This document shows, one piece after another, positions 45,081 to 54,907 of a stretch of DNA of 64,000 nucleotides. The stretch covers positions 32,956 to 96,955 of the forward strand of contig JAHYJE010000004.1 in the NCBI GenBank assembly GCA_019429105.1, written 5' to 3'. Position 1 is the stretch's first letter; each line of letters opens with the position of its first letter. Source of the DNA: Syntrophobacterales bacterium (GTDB lineage: Bacteria > Desulfobacterota > Syntrophia > Syntrophales > UBA5619). The position numbers and the translations under genes were made by a program. The notes beneath the pieces were generated by a model. That model ran no database searches. It was given only the letters and a program-made list of their open reading frames with translations, and was not told the DNA's origin.

Positions 45081-47963
45081 ATGCCTTTTCGACGAACGCG
45101 CCGGATTCAAACGGTAGAAAAACTCAATCTCTCGGAACATACGCTGGATATCAATCTGCGCAAATGCAGTTACGACAAGTTTCGCTTCTCCGAAATCGAA
45201 GACTACGTGCAGGCGATCACCGGCGGGAGAACGTATCAATACGAAGCCATCAAACATACGATGATTTATCTGTGGGGCGGCGGCTATAAAAACGCTGCCG
45301 CGCTGGCCAAAGAAAACTTTGCGCAAAAGGAGCATATCCGGGAGCGGTTCGGCTCGCTGGAGATGATGCTGGGGCATCTGCCGCTCGCCGACCGCTTGTC
45401 GGGCGTGGTCCACATGGCCACGGGCACCGGCAAGTCCTATGTCATCTTTGCCGTTGCGTACTTGTCCGTTGTGATGGGGCTTGCCAAACGGGTGTTGGTG
45501 CTGGGGCCGTCATCCACGATTATCGAGGAAGGCCTGCGGGACAAATTTGCCGATTTTATGCACCGTAAAGAGTGGAATGACCTTCTGCCCGCGGAATACC
45601 GGGGCAAGGCAGTAGCCCTTCTGACCAACAACGACGCCATCGAAGACGGCAGCATTACGATTGAAAACATCAATGCTATTTACACCTTGGGCGGCATCCG
45701 CGACACGCTTTTCCAGAACACCAAAGAAGTGCTGGTGCTGGGCGATGAAATCCATCACGCCTATTCGCATTTGAATTTCAACATGACACGGCATGAACTG
45801 GAGCTGGATCAGGAAGTGGAGGCGGGAGGCGGCCGCGAATCGGAGGAGAGGACCGAGCGCCTCTGGATGCAGTTTCTCAAAAAGAACAAGGAGATCACCA
45901 GCCATATCGGCTTTACGGGTACGCCCTACAACAAAGATGACTACTTTGCCGACGTGATTTACGACTACAACATCCGCATTGCCATCAATCAGAAATACAT
46001 CAAGGACATTGATCCCATCATAGACGTGGAGACGGATCACGGGCCGATGGAATGGACAACGGACAAGCGCTTTGCCGTGGTCTTAAAAAAGCATATCGAA
46101 AATGCCGAAAAGTACGCCTACAAAAGAAAAGACCAAAGGCAGGTCAAACCCGTCACGGTTTTCTATTGCCCCAAGCAGGCCAACGCCAAAACCCGCTCGG
46201 AAGAGTTCATCCGCTTTCTGGCCAAATGGGAAAAAGAGGAAAATGGCGCAAAAGGCACGGAGGCCCAACTGGATCAACTGGCGCGGGCCAGAGTCATTTG
46301 CGTTACCGGCGCTGAATTAAAAAAATCCTATAAAAATGAACTCGACAACATCGAAGAAATCGATCCATCCAACGTCGGCGGTAAAGTTGAATTCATCTTT
46401 AGCGTCGGCATGTTGCTGGAAGGCTGGGACGTGGACAACGTCTTTCAGATTGTGCCGATGGAGGAGCGCATTTTTAATTCCAAATTGCTCATCTCGCAAG
46501 TCTTGGGGCGCGGCCTGCGCATTCCCCGTAAAGTCAGCTTTATTGATATTCAGATGACCTATCCGGTGCTGACGGTGACCAATCATGAAAAGTTTGCCAA
46601 CCACATACGCGAATTGCTGGATGCCGTCACTAACTCCGAGATGTATATCACCTCGGAGCCGCTTAAAAAGCTGCCGGATGAAAACTGGCGCGGCCGTCAC
46701 CACTTTACGGTTTTTAATCTGAATTATCTGGCCGGCGCCAGGCTCGAAAACATCCCGCCGGAAGAAAATCCAACGCTGCCCATGCGCGAGCTGATGCTCA
46801 CGAAGTACAGCGTTGACGAAAACGTGACCATTGAACGTATCAAAGGCACGGATAAATATGTGTTGCGGAAGAAAACCTTTACGATCGATAGCGTGGTTGA
46901 CGAGCGTCACCGGCGTTTTAAACTGCGTGAATTTGAGGGCATCCATTTTGATTTTGGCAGCGGCGCGCACGACCGCTGTCCCGAAGAAGATGAAATCCGC
47001 GACGTCATACTTGCGGCGATGGAGAAAGCGGGCATTGCGCACAACGGTCTCACGGACGACAACAAAAAGCAGATTGAGCTTTACTTTAATCAGTTCCTGC
47101 CGCGCGGTACGAAAAGGCGCGTCTTTGAAAACGTGACGGGCGATCTGACAACGGCCAGCACCATCAACCTGGAAAAAAACTCTCTCCGCATCGGCGAACT
47201 GGAACGGGACGCCACGGCGTTCATCAGTGAATCCTCCGATGAAGAGCTGGATGATCGGTCAAAATTGCTAATCAAGTATTTGATGGCCACACGACAACCC
47301 AAAGTTCAACCGGACGGCCAGCAGGAATTCAGTTTTATTGATTCCACGGGACTGCTTGCCAAACACGGCGAATATGTCCGCCCGATTCTGGCGAATGACG
47401 ACCGGCCGCCTTATATCGCAAATCCGTCCGTTTTGAAATCGCCTCAAAGCGCTGTGCTGGTTTCCCATTACCCCGAAAAGGACTTTGTTTTCCGCCTGCT
47501 GGAGCATGAACAATATCTGGACGCCTGGATCAAAGCGCCCGACAAGGGCTTTTACACGATTGATTATGAATACTGGCGAGGCGGCAAAGACCGCGTCCGC
47601 CACGGGTTCAACCCGGACTTTTTTATTAAGCTCGCTCTGGATGCTTATATTGCGCTTCTGAAAAGAAAAGGCGAAACCGGCCATCTGGAGGCGCTGAGAG
47701 ATTTGCAGGACAAGGGGTATGAAACGCTGATTCGCGTTGTGGAAATAAAATCCGATGAGGATGATGACGAAGCCACGCCGGCCAAAGCCGAATGGGCGAA
47801 AAGGCATTTTGCGTCGCTCAACGAGAAATTGCTGGAGCCGCTGCCGGGCAACTTTTCTGCGGAACACAAAAACGACATCAAGCAATTTTACACCTTCGAT
47901 CTTCTGAAACCGGCAGGCTATGCTAAATGGTTTGACAATCTGCGAATTGGAAGAATAACATGA
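45081..47963 (+). CDS. res: type III restriction-modification endonuclease/translocase (Res)
   Basis: 960-residue ATP-dependent motor and nuclease that cuts when two unmethylated sites face each other. SF2 helicase motifs: MATGTGKSYV (Walker A, about 111-120), GDEIHHAYSH (motif II), GFTGTPYN (motif III), LLEGWDVDNV (motif V) and SQVLGRGLRIP (motif VI). C-terminal PD-(D/E)xK nuclease: NPDFF (about 845) and VVEIKSDEDDD (about 888), with catalytic Asp, Glu and Lys all present. Length matches EcoP15I-type Res. With mod it forms a complete, apparently functional system. Confidence 0.93.
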   Translation: MPFRRTRRIQTVEKLNLSEHTLDINLRKCSYDKFRFSEIEDYVQAITGGRTYQYEAIKHTMIYLWGGGYKNAAALAKENFAQKEHIRERFGSLEMMLGHLPLADRLSGVVHMATGTGKSYVIFAVAYLSVVMGLAKRVLVLGPSSTIIEEGLRDKFADFMHRKEWNDLLPAEYRGKAVALLTNNDAIEDGSITIENINAIYTLGGIRDTLFQNTKEVLVLGDEIHHAYSHLNFNMTRHELELDQEVEAGGGRESEERTERLWMQFLKKNKEITSHIGFTGTPYNKDDYFADVIYDYNIRIAINQKYIKDIDPIIDVETDHGPMEWTTDKRFAVVLKKHIENAEKYAYKRKDQRQVKPVTVFYCPKQANAKTRSEEFIRFLAKWEKEENGAKGTEAQLDQLARARVICVTGAELKKSYKNELDNIEEIDPSNVGGKVEFIFSVGMLLEGWDVDNVFQIVPMEERIFNSKLLISQVLGRGLRIPRKVSFIDIQMTYPVLTVTNHEKFANHIRELLDAVTNSEMYITSEPLKKLPDENWRGRHHFTVFNLNYLAGARLENIPPEENPTLPMRELMLTKYSVDENVTIERIKGTDKYVLRKKTFTIDSVVDERHRRFKLREFEGIHFDFGSGAHDRCPEEDEIRDVILAAMEKAGIAHNGLTDDNKKQIELYFNQFLPRGTKRRVFENVTGDLTTASTINLEKNSLRIGELERDATAFISESSDEELDDRSKLLIKYLMATRQPKVQPDGQQEFSFIDSTGLLAKHGEYVRPILANDDRPPYIANPSVLKSPQSAVLVSHYPEKDFVFRLLEHEQYLDAWIKAPDKGFYTIDYEYWRGGKDRVRHGFNPDFFIKLALDAYIALLKRKGETGHLEALRDLQDKGYETLIRVVEIKSDEDDDEATPAKAEWAKRHFASLNEKLLEPLPGNFSAEHKNDIKQFYTFDLLKPAGYAKWFDNLRIGRIT

Positions 47964-47976
47964 TAAAATCAATCTA

Positions 47977-48098
47977 TTATTGATGAACTCGTCAAAAGTC
48001 AAAATTTATCAAAATTAACTTTGTAACACGCTGTAATTATTAAGCTCAAGTTTTCAAAATTGGCCATTTTTCGACTTTTTACGAGACCATCAATTATT
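47977..48098. repeat. second MITE-like palindromic element
   Basis: Left end ATTGATGAACTCGTCAAAAG and right end (reverse complement) ATTGATGGTCTCGTAAAAAG match at 16 of 20 positions, and the similarity continues as TCAAAA versus TCGAAAA. The interior is AT-rich and non-coding. It starts just after res and is unrelated in sequence to the GAGCCAATTG family. Only one copy in the window, so mobility is inferred from its form. Confidence 0.5.
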
Positions 48099-48212
48099 AA
48101 CCGATGAATTTGGCCGGGGTGCAAAATCTCCGGCAGGGATCAGGGAATCCAAAAGGGTTTTCTGCGAATATGGAGGGCAATTTGGGGGCGCCTGTAGGGA
48201 GGAATTGCAGAG

Positions 48213-48794
48213 ATGGAAATGAGTGCGTTTTTCTATAATCTTGTTCACACGGGATACGGCGAAGCGGTCGTTATCGGGAAACAGGCCGGGGAGCGTGTTG
48301 CGGCCTGTCGGATTATGTTGCCGCAGCAGGGTCTGAAAGCGGCGGAAATTGCCGAGGCCGAGTTTCCTGGTGCGGTATTCGTGCCGGATGCATGCGGTCA
48401 AATATGCAGAAATATTAGCTACTTTTTTCAGGGCAAGGGGGTATTTTTTGACCTTGCCGATATTGATTCCGAGATCGTGCAGGGTTTTGCGAGACGCGTC
48501 CTGACAAGGGCGGCGGAGATTCCCCGTGGCCGCGTCATGACCTACGGGGGACTGGCCGCGAGCATTGGCGTTCCTGGCGGGGCGCGGGCCGTTGGCAACG
48601 CCCTTGCCGGCAACCCCTTGCCGCTCATTTTCCCCTGCCATCGGGTGATAAGAATGGACAGAACCCTGGGTGGTTTCGGCGGCGGTGTAAAGCTGAAGAG
48701 GGCGCTTCTGGAATTGGAAGGGGTTTCTTTTGATCGGTGCGGCAGGGTTAAGCCGGGCCATATTCTGGACAGGGGGCTTTGCTCCCCGGCGTAA
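48213..48794 (+). CDS. methylated-DNA-[protein]-cysteine S-methyltransferase
   Basis: Suicide repair protein that removes alkyl groups from O6-alkylguanine. The active-site motif PCHRVI is present (Cys near residue 142) within ALAGNPLPLIFPCHRVIRMDRTLGGFGGGVKLKRALLELEG. The DNA-binding helix segment is IPRGRVMTYGGLAASIGVPGGARAVG. Length 193 is normal for Ogt-type proteins. ATG 48213 follows GGGAGGAATTG. It stands alone between the restriction island and Liv cluster 2. Confidence 0.93.
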   Translation: MEMSAFFYNLVHTGYGEAVVIGKQAGERVAACRIMLPQQGLKAAEIAEAEFPGAVFVPDACGQICRNISYFFQGKGVFFDLADIDSEIVQGFARRVLTRAAEIPRGRVMTYGGLAASIGVPGGARAVGNALAGNPLPLIFPCHRVIRMDRTLGGFGGGVKLKRALLELEGVSFDRCGRVKPGHILDRGLCSPA

Positions 48795-48894
48795 ACAAGA
48801 AAAGGCGCTCCCGCATTATGTGATATTTACAGAGAGGCGCCGCTGGGCAACGAGGATTGCAACAATAGTGCGGGCGGAGAATTTTCAAATTCCC

Positions 48895-48923
48895 TTGACT
48901 TTTCCCGGGTGGAAAGATATTAC
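48895..48923 (+). promoter_or_regulatory. sigma-70-type promoter for Liv cluster 2
   Basis: TTGACT, exactly 17 bases, TATTAC, about 75 bases ahead of the receptor start. Resembles the promoter at 7797. Confidence 0.55.
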
Positions 48924-48996
48924 TCAAAGTCGCGGCGGGTCTGACAGTCGCGTTTTTTTACAAGGAATTCAGAGAAATTAAATGGGGGGGATAGAC

Positions 48997-50208
48997 ATGA
49001 AAAAGAGTTTACTGCTTGTTCTTGGATTGTTTTTAGTGGGAGGGCTTTTTCTGCCCGTTACATCGCACGCGGCCCAGACGTTGAAGGTGGGCATTGTTGA
49101 CACCTATACAGGCCCGGCAACAGCTTTTACGCTGGATGTCCTCGACGGGTTTAAACTGGCCGCGGACAAGATCAACGCCAAAGGCGGGGTCCTGGGGAAA
49201 AAGATCGAGTACCTGACCAGGGATGACAAGTTCAAGCCTGATATCGGGTTGAACATGGCAAAAGAGCTGGTAATGAAGGAAGAGGTGGATGTGCTGATGG
49301 GGACGATCAACAGCGCGACCGCCCTTGCCATTTCCGATTTTGCCAAAGCTGAGAAGGTTCCCTTTTTCGTCACATTTTCCAAAAGCGATAAAATCAATAT
49401 GCAGAAGGGCCATCGTTACGTCTTCATGATGAGCGAACATAGTGAAATGGCGGGCCGGGCGGCGGCGGAGGCCCTTGCCAAAAAGCCCTACCTGAAATAC
49501 TGGATTGCCGGCGACGACTACGAGTACGGTCATTCCATCGCCAACGGCGTCTGGAAGCACCTGCAAAAGTTGAACCCGAAGGTCAAGCTGGTTGGCGAGA
49601 CCTGGTGGAAGGTGGGCGAGGCGGATTTCACACCTTACATCACGCAGATTATCGCCGCGAAGCCGGATTTTGTCATTGTTGCGACGGGCGGCTCCGGAAT
49701 GGTAAATTTCCAGAAGGCGGCAAAGGCAACCGGATTCAGCAAGAATATGCCGTTTTATCAGCACACGGCCATTGAGACTTCAACCCTTGCGCCCCAGGGA
49801 AAGAACGCCCCCGAGGGCGTCTTCGGAACGGCCAATTACCTCTTTTATTATCCGAATACCGCGGAAAACAAGGCTTTCGTGGAGGAGTTCCAGAAGGCGT
49901 ACAAAAGATATCCCAAGGTCGGCGCCCTGTATGGCTATCTGACGGCCAATTTCATCGCGGAAGGGTTTAAAAAGGCAGGCAAAATTGATAAGGAAAAGTT
50001 CATCGACAGCGTGGAAGGCTTGTCGCTTGCCAGCCCCGTGGGGAAGATTGCCATCAGAGCCTGTGATCATCAGTTGGAGCTGCCCATGTATTTCGGCGTG
50101 ACCAAGCTTGATCCCAAATACGATTTTCTGACCGCGGGCAATATCCAGGTGGTTCCGGCAATTGATTATATGCCGACCTGTGATGAAGTAAAAGCATCGA
50201 GAAAATAG
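48997..50208 (+). CDS. Liv-type ABC transporter substrate-binding protein (cluster 2)
   Basis: Periplasmic receptor of the second Liv importer, about 403 residues. Signal peptide MKKSLLLVLGLFLVGGLFLP...SHA, cut near residue 27, followed by AQTLKVGIVDTYTGPATAFTLDVLDGFKLAADKINAKGG, the LivJ-type first strand and helix. Later GTINSATALAISDFAKAEKVPFF and a C-terminal CDHQLELPMYFGVTKLDP. I use ATG 48997 with a G-run ribosome site rather than the in-frame ATG 15 bases upstream, which overlaps it. It differs clearly from the cluster 1 and 3 receptors, so a different ligand is likely. Confidence 0.9.
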   Translation: MKKSLLLVLGLFLVGGLFLPVTSHAAQTLKVGIVDTYTGPATAFTLDVLDGFKLAADKINAKGGVLGKKIEYLTRDDKFKPDIGLNMAKELVMKEEVDVLMGTINSATALAISDFAKAEKVPFFVTFSKSDKINMQKGHRYVFMMSEHSEMAGRAAAEALAKKPYLKYWIAGDDYEYGHSIANGVWKHLQKLNPKVKLVGETWWKVGEADFTPYITQIIAAKPDFVIVATGGSGMVNFQKAAKATGFSKNMPFYQHTAIETSTLAPQGKNAPEGVFGTANYLFYYPNTAENKAFVEEFQKAYKRYPKVGALYGYLTANFIAEGFKKAGKIDKEKFIDSVEGLSLASPVGKIAIRACDHQLELPMYFGVTKLDPKYDFLTAGNIQVVPAIDYMPTCDEVKASRK

Positions 50209-50227
50209 ATTGAATCATTAAGGGGAT

Positions 50228-51133
50228 ATGCCGGTGGACGCTGCCTGGGTGTTGTTTTCGGAGAAGGTTCTCAGCCAGATTCTGGTTGGTTTAAGCAGGA
50301 CTACGATACTTTTCATCGTCGCTTCGGGGATGTCCCTGATTCTGGGGGTGCTGAGGATTCCGAATGTGGCCCACGGCTCCCTTTATATGATCGGCGCCTT
50401 TATGGCCTACAGCGTCTCCCGTCTTTTCGGGGGAGGTTCGCAGGGGTTCTGGATGGCTTTGCTTTTGGCCCCTCTCGGCGTGGCCGTATTGAGTTTTATT
50501 GCCGAGAGGGCGCTTTTTCAGCACCTCTATAAACGCGAACACCTGATGTTGCTCTTGCTTACCTTTGCGCTGAGCCTGATTTTCGGCGATCTGACCAAAC
50601 TTGTCTGGGGGGCCGAGTACAAATCGGTGCCGGTGCCCCAAATTTTTCAGGGTTTTGTAACGATTATTGCCGGGTTTCCGCTTCCCCTTTACAACCTGTT
50701 TTTACTGGCTGTCGGCCCTGTTGTGGCTGTTTCGCTCTGGCTTTTTGTGAACAAGACAAAGATCGGCAAGATATCGCGGGCAGCGGCGGTGGACCGGGAG
50801 ATGGTGAGCGCGGTGGGGATAAACGTGAGTCTGGTCTTTGCCGTTGTCTTTGTTGTCGGCTGCTTCCTTGCAGGGTTGGGCGGGGTGCTGGTCGCCCCGA
50901 CGGTGAGCGTTACCCTCGGGATGGATCATACCCTCATCATGGAGGCATTTTTGATTGTCATTATGGGGGGGCTGGGAAACATCTGGGGCGCGCTGATCGG
51001 GGCGCTGATTTTTGGACTTTCCCAGTCGCTGGGGATTCTGATCTGGCCCCAATTCGGGATCATCTTTCCGTATCTTGCCGTTGTCATAGTTCTGATGATA
51101 AAGCCCACCGGGCTTTTAAAATCGACGTGGTAA
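50228..51133 (+). CDS. livH: Liv-type ABC permease, LivH subunit (cluster 2)
   Basis: Channel half of importer 2, 301 residues with about eight hydrophobic segments. Motifs: LSRTTILFIVASGMSLILGVLRIPNVAHGSLYMIGAF near the N-terminus and MGGLGNIWGALIGAL as the ATPase-coupling loop. ATG 50228 has AAGGGGA just before it. Followed after 87 bases by livM; that gap holds no clear signal. Confidence 0.9.
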   Translation: MPVDAAWVLFSEKVLSQILVGLSRTTILFIVASGMSLILGVLRIPNVAHGSLYMIGAFMAYSVSRLFGGGSQGFWMALLLAPLGVAVLSFIAERALFQHLYKREHLMLLLLTFALSLIFGDLTKLVWGAEYKSVPVPQIFQGFVTIIAGFPLPLYNLFLLAVGPVVAVSLWLFVNKTKIGKISRAAAVDREMVSAVGINVSLVFAVVFVVGCFLAGLGGVLVAPTVSVTLGMDHTLIMEAFLIVIMGGLGNIWGALIGALIFGLSQSLGILIWPQFGIIFPYLAVVIVLMIKPTGLLKSTW

Positions 51134-51220
51134 CTGCGCAAGCGGAACAGGCAGAGGGACTGAAGCCGGGTCACTTCCGCCTTCAGTCTAAAAAGATTTA
51201 TAAATATAGGTACCTGCGAT

Positions 51221-52177
51221 ATGGATAAAGGCCTTTCGGGAAGGGCTTGGGGAGTGGGGATCGCCGCCGTTGCTATCCTTTTTATTCTGCCCGCTTTTCT
51301 TCCCAGATTTTATATCTATTTGATCTCGCTCATATTTGTTTATGGGCTTTTAGCCACCAGTCTGAACGTTGTTTTGGGATACGGCGGCGTTTTCCAATTT
51401 CATCATTGCGTCTTTTATGGGCTGGGCGCTTATGCAACGGCGCTGTTTCTGACCAAGACAGGGGTGCCTTTTGTCGTCAGTTTTATTGCCGGAGGGGTTG
51501 CCGCCGCTGTCCTGAGCTTCCTCATGGGAATTATTACCGTAAGACTTTCGAAACTTTATTTCGGGATGCTGCAGATTTCCCTCGGCTCTCTGGTCTGGGC
51601 CATTGTCTATCGCTGGTACGCCTTTACCGGCGGGGACGACGGCATCCACGGGATCTCCCTTCCGGATATTATCTCCTCCCAGAAGGGCGCCTACTATTTC
51701 ACGCTAAGTGTAACGTTAATCAGCCTCTTTATCATCTACAAGATCATCAAATCGCCCTTCGGGAGCGTGCTGCAGGGTATCCGGGACAACCCCGTGCGCA
51801 GCGGGATGGTCGGGATAAATGTGAAAAGGCATATCCTTGTCGCCCTGATGATTGCCGGATTTTTCGGGGGCGTTGCCGGGTCTCTGTTTGTGGTTGTGGA
51901 TAAAACGGTCTTCCCGGACATGCTTTTCTGGACGCTGTCCCTGGAGGTGCTGATCATGTGTCTCATCGGGGGGTGGTTTAACTTCTTTGGCCCCATGCTG
52001 GGTGCCGCGATCGTCATTGCCCTGAGAACCTTCGTCAGCGGTTACACCGTTTATTGGGCGCTTGTTTACGGCATTGTCATGATTTTTGTAATATTTTTCC
52101 TTCCCGATGGGGTGCTGGGTTATATCCAGCAGAAGCTCAAACCGGCAAAAGGCAGGGTTGTTGCAAAAGAGGGGTGA
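51221..52177 (+). CDS. livM: Liv-type ABC permease, LivM subunit (cluster 2)
   Basis: Second channel half of importer 2, 318 residues. LATSLNVVLGYGGVFQFHHCVFYGLGAYATALF is the family's N-terminal signature, with the less common FHHC in place of LGHA. GGDDGIHGISLPD, LQGIRDNPVRSGMVGINV and GGWFNFFGPMLGAAIVI follow. Stop and livG start are three bases apart. Confidence 0.9.
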   Translation: MDKGLSGRAWGVGIAAVAILFILPAFLPRFYIYLISLIFVYGLLATSLNVVLGYGGVFQFHHCVFYGLGAYATALFLTKTGVPFVVSFIAGGVAAAVLSFLMGIITVRLSKLYFGMLQISLGSLVWAIVYRWYAFTGGDDGIHGISLPDIISSQKGAYYFTLSVTLISLFIIYKIIKSPFGSVLQGIRDNPVRSGMVGINVKRHILVALMIAGFFGGVAGSLFVVVDKTVFPDMLFWTLSLEVLIMCLIGGWFNFFGPMLGAAIVIALRTFVSGYTVYWALVYGIVMIFVIFFLPDGVLGYIQQKLKPAKGRVVAKEG

Positions 52178-52180
52178 ATT

Positions 52181-52924
52181 TTGTTAAAGATAGAGGCGCT
52201 GTCGAAATCCTTTGATGGATTCATGGCGGTAAGCAAGGTAAATCTTGAAGTGAAGAAGGGGGAAATCGTCGCCGTGATCGGCCCTAATGGCGCAGGCAAG
52301 ACGACCCTCTTTAATCTCATCTCCGGTGTTTTAAAACCCGATGGCGGCAAGGTGATTTTCAAGGGAGAGAACATTGCCGGACTGCCCCCGCACGCAATCT
52401 GCAAAAAGGGACTTTGCCGTTCCTTCCAGATTGTGAATGTATTTGAGAGGCTTACCGTCTTTGAAAATGTGCAGATTTCCCTGATGGCCAGGGAAAAGAT
52501 GAACTGGAATCTCGTTACCCCTTCCTCACGGGTTTTAATAGCGGAAACCTTGAAGATCCTGGAGAGCGTCGGGCTGGCCGAAAAGAGGGACAATGTCTGC
52601 GGTCTCCTTTCGCACGGCGATCGCAAGGTGCTGGAGATCGCGGTTGCCCTGGGGGGCAATCCGGAGTTTCTGATTCTTGATGAACCGACGGCCGGCATGG
52701 CCCCCGAAGAAACCGGCCGTTGCATTGATTTAATCAAAGGCCTTTCCGATAATCTCGGTTTAACGATCCTTTTCTGCGAGCATGATATGGCGCTGGTCTT
52801 TGCGATTGCCAATCGCATCATGGTTATGGCCAGAGGCGCGACGCTCGTTCAGGGCAGTTGCGAGGAAGTCAGATGCAATCAGGCGGTTCAGGATGCCTAT
52901 CTCGGCGGGAGCGACGTATGCTGA
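52181..52924 (+). CDS. livG: Liv-type ABC ATPase, LivG subunit (cluster 2)
   Basis: ATPase of importer 2, 247 residues. Walker A GPNGAGKT (about 36-43), Q-loop RSFQIVNVF, signature LSHGDRK (the normal LivG form), Walker B LILDEPTAGM and H-loop CEHDM. Start is TTG behind AGAGGGGTG; the first ATG in frame is too far inside. Overlaps livF by seven bases. Confidence 0.9.
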   Translation: MLKIEALSKSFDGFMAVSKVNLEVKKGEIVAVIGPNGAGKTTLFNLISGVLKPDGGKVIFKGENIAGLPPHAICKKGLCRSFQIVNVFERLTVFENVQISLMAREKMNWNLVTPSSRVLIAETLKILESVGLAEKRDNVCGLLSHGDRKVLEIAVALGGNPEFLILDEPTAGMAPEETGRCIDLIKGLSDNLGLTILFCEHDMALVFAIANRIMVMARGATLVQGSCEEVRCNQAVQDAYLGGSDVC

Positions 52925-53607
52925 ATGTAGTTGATATAAATACCTATTATGGCTTGAGTCATGTGCTGTTCAATATCTCCCTGAAGGTGGGAAGCGGAGA
53001 GGTTGTGGGCTTGCTCGGCCGCAACGGGGCCGGAAAATCCACGACCATGAAGAGCATCATGGCGCTTGTTCCCCCCCAAACCGGAACAATTCGCTTCAAG
53101 GGCGAGGATATTGCGTGCCAGGCCCCTTATCAGCTTTTCCGAAAAGGCATCGGCTATGTTCCCGACGATAGAAGGGTTTTTGCAGACCTGAGCGTTGATG
53201 ACAACCTCGATATCGTTTACGGAAAGGACTGTGAACGGACAAAGGAGATGGTTTATGAGCTCTTTCCCGCCCTCGCGGAGATCAAGACGAGAAGAGCCGG
53301 CCATTTAAGCGGCGGCGAACAGCAGATGCTGACCATCGGCAGGGCCCTCATGGGGAGGCCGGAACTGCTCCTGCTCGATGAGCCGACCGAGGGTTTGGCG
53401 CCGCTTATCGTCAAGTCGCTGGAAGAAAAGATATTGAAATTAAAGGCTACAGGGATGAGCATCCTGCTTTCCGAACAGAATGTGCGCTCGGCCCTGAAGA
53501 TGGTTGACCGCGTCTATGTCATTGACAACGGCTGGATACGCTTTGAGGGCTCTGTCGGCGAGCTGGAGGCCAATAAGGAGATAATGAAAAAATATCTGAT
53601 GGTGTAA
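52918..53607 (+). CDS. livF: Liv-type ABC ATPase, LivF subunit (cluster 2)
   Basis: Second ATPase of importer 2, 229 residues. Walker A GRNGAGKS, signature LSGGEQQM, Walker B LLLLDEPTEGL and switch SEQN as in LivF. ATG 52918 overlaps the livG stop (ATGCTGA); an upstream in-frame start would add 20 residues of livG-overlapping sequence and is unlikely. Confidence 0.9.
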   Translation: MLNVVDINTYYGLSHVLFNISLKVGSGEVVGLLGRNGAGKSTTMKSIMALVPPQTGTIRFKGEDIACQAPYQLFRKGIGYVPDDRRVFADLSVDDNLDIVYGKDCERTKEMVYELFPALAEIKTRRAGHLSGGEQQMLTIGRALMGRPELLLLDEPTEGLAPLIVKSLEEKILKLKATGMSILLSEQNVRSALKMVDRVYVIDNGWIRFEGSVGELEANKEIMKKYLMV

Positions 53608-53657
53608 TTCCGTTTGAAGTAACTCTGATAATTCAATAATCCATTCAGGTTATTCTT

Positions 53658-54905
53658 ATGCAAACCATTTTTGTTCCCTCTCGCCTCTGGTACGAAAATA
53701 AAGAAAGGGCGCTTGCCTTTCCCGAGCGCTGGGATGTTGACGATTTGACCTCCCCCGGCTTTGACAAGCCGGGGCTCACGCCGGCTCAAATAAAGACAAA
53801 GATATCTCGGCCGCTGGAGGGCGAAAATCTCGAAGAGCTGGCCCGCGGGAAAAAACAGGCCGTCATCGTTTTTGACGATATGACCCGCCCCACCCCGGTT
53901 AGAGCAGTGGCGCCCTTTGTTCTCGAAGCCCTGCACAAGGCGGGCTTGCAGAAGGAACAGATCCGCTTCATCTGGGCACTGGGCAGTCATGGCGCCTACG
54001 ATATGGCCAGCGCCCGGAAAAAATTGGGGGATTACATTGTCGAGAACTATGCAGTTTATAACCACGACCCCTTTCAGAACACCGTCCGGGCGGGAAGAAC
54101 GCCGACCGGGGTGGAGGTCTGGTTCAACCGGGAATTTATGAACTGCGATCTGAAGATCGGCATCGGTTGCGTAACTACCCATGTTCACGTGGGATTCAGC
54201 GGTGGCGGGAAAATAGTCTTTCCTGGCGTGGCGGGGCTCGAATCGATCAACCAGTTTCATAATCAGCTCTACCGGGATCGGAGCCGCACCGGCCTCGGCA
54301 ATTTCGACAACAATATCATGCGGGCGGAGTGCGATGCAGCCGCAGAGCTGGCGGGTTTGAACTTCAAGATCGACTGCCTGGTAAACCGGCGGGGAGAGAT
54401 CGTAAATCTTTATGCCGGTCCTTTCAAAAGCACCCATGCCGCCGGCGCCGCCGAAGCAAAGGAGCATTGCGGGATACCCTACGCCTCCGGTTACGATATT
54501 GCCGTCGGCAACGCCTACGGAAAGGCGAGCGAGGCGATCATCGCCCTCGTCCCGGCCCTCATGGCGCTGAAGCACGACTGCACCGGCACGGCAATCTTGA
54601 TTGCCGATGCGCCGGGAGGACAGGTGCCCCACTACGTGATGCGGGCCTGGGGGAGTGATTATGGCGGCCGCCACTATCTCGCGAAGGCCCGGGGCGAAAA
54701 AACGCTCACGGCCGCCCTGAAACGTCTGATTGTCCTTACCCCTTATCCGGACAGGACGATGCTTGACATGGTCTGCCATATCGACGATGTGGCCGTCGTG
54801 AAGACATGGACCGAGGCGCTTGCCCTCCTCGAACAGGATTATCCGGGGAACGCCCGCGTCGCCGTCATCCAGGACGGAACGATGCAGTATATGAAACCTC
54901 GCTAA
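53658..54905 (+). CDS. LarA-like nickel-pincer lactate racemase family protein
   Basis: 415 residues of the DUF2088/LarA family, enzymes that racemise or epimerise 2-hydroxy acids using a nickel-pincer nucleotide. DDMTRPTP (about 73-80) is the N-terminal signature; [22 protein letters not shown] (about 178-199) carries the Lys and His region that holds the cofactor, and ALGSHGAYD follows the first motif. No larB, larC or larE cofactor genes are in the window. It lies 50 bases after Liv cluster 2 and two bases before glpK, suggesting a joint role in C3 hydroxy-compound use (inference). Exact substrate unknown; the family is broader than lactate. Confidence 0.8.
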   Translation: MQTIFVPSRLWYENKERALAFPERWDVDDLTSPGFDKPGLTPAQIKTKISRPLEGENLEELARGKKQAVIVFDDMTRPTPVRAVAPFVLEALHKAGLQKEQIRFIWALGSHGAYDMASARKKLGDYIVENYAVYNHDPFQNTVRAGRTPTGVEVWFNREFMNCDLKIGIGCVTTHVHVGFSGGGKIVFPGVAGLESINQFHNQLYRDRSRTGLGNFDNNIMRAECDAAAELAGLNFKIDCLVNRRGEIVNLYAGPFKSTHAAGAAEAKEHCGIPYASGYDIAVGNAYGKASEAIIALVPALMALKHDCTGTAILIADAPGGQVPHYVMRAWGSDYGGRHYLAKARGEKTLTAALKRLIVLTPYPDRTMLDMVCHIDDVAVVKTWTEALALLEQDYPGNARVAVIQDGTMQYMKPR

Positions 54906-54907
54906 AT

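Noticed and set aside
36596..48794. Integrated prophage or conjugative element around the defence island
   Set aside because: No integrase, structural, replication or transfer genes and no flanking tRNA or clear attachment repeats were seen.
53514..54779. 421-codon minus-strand open frame opposite the larA-like gene
   Set aside because: Antisense shadow of a conserved gene; no domain, no ribosome site.
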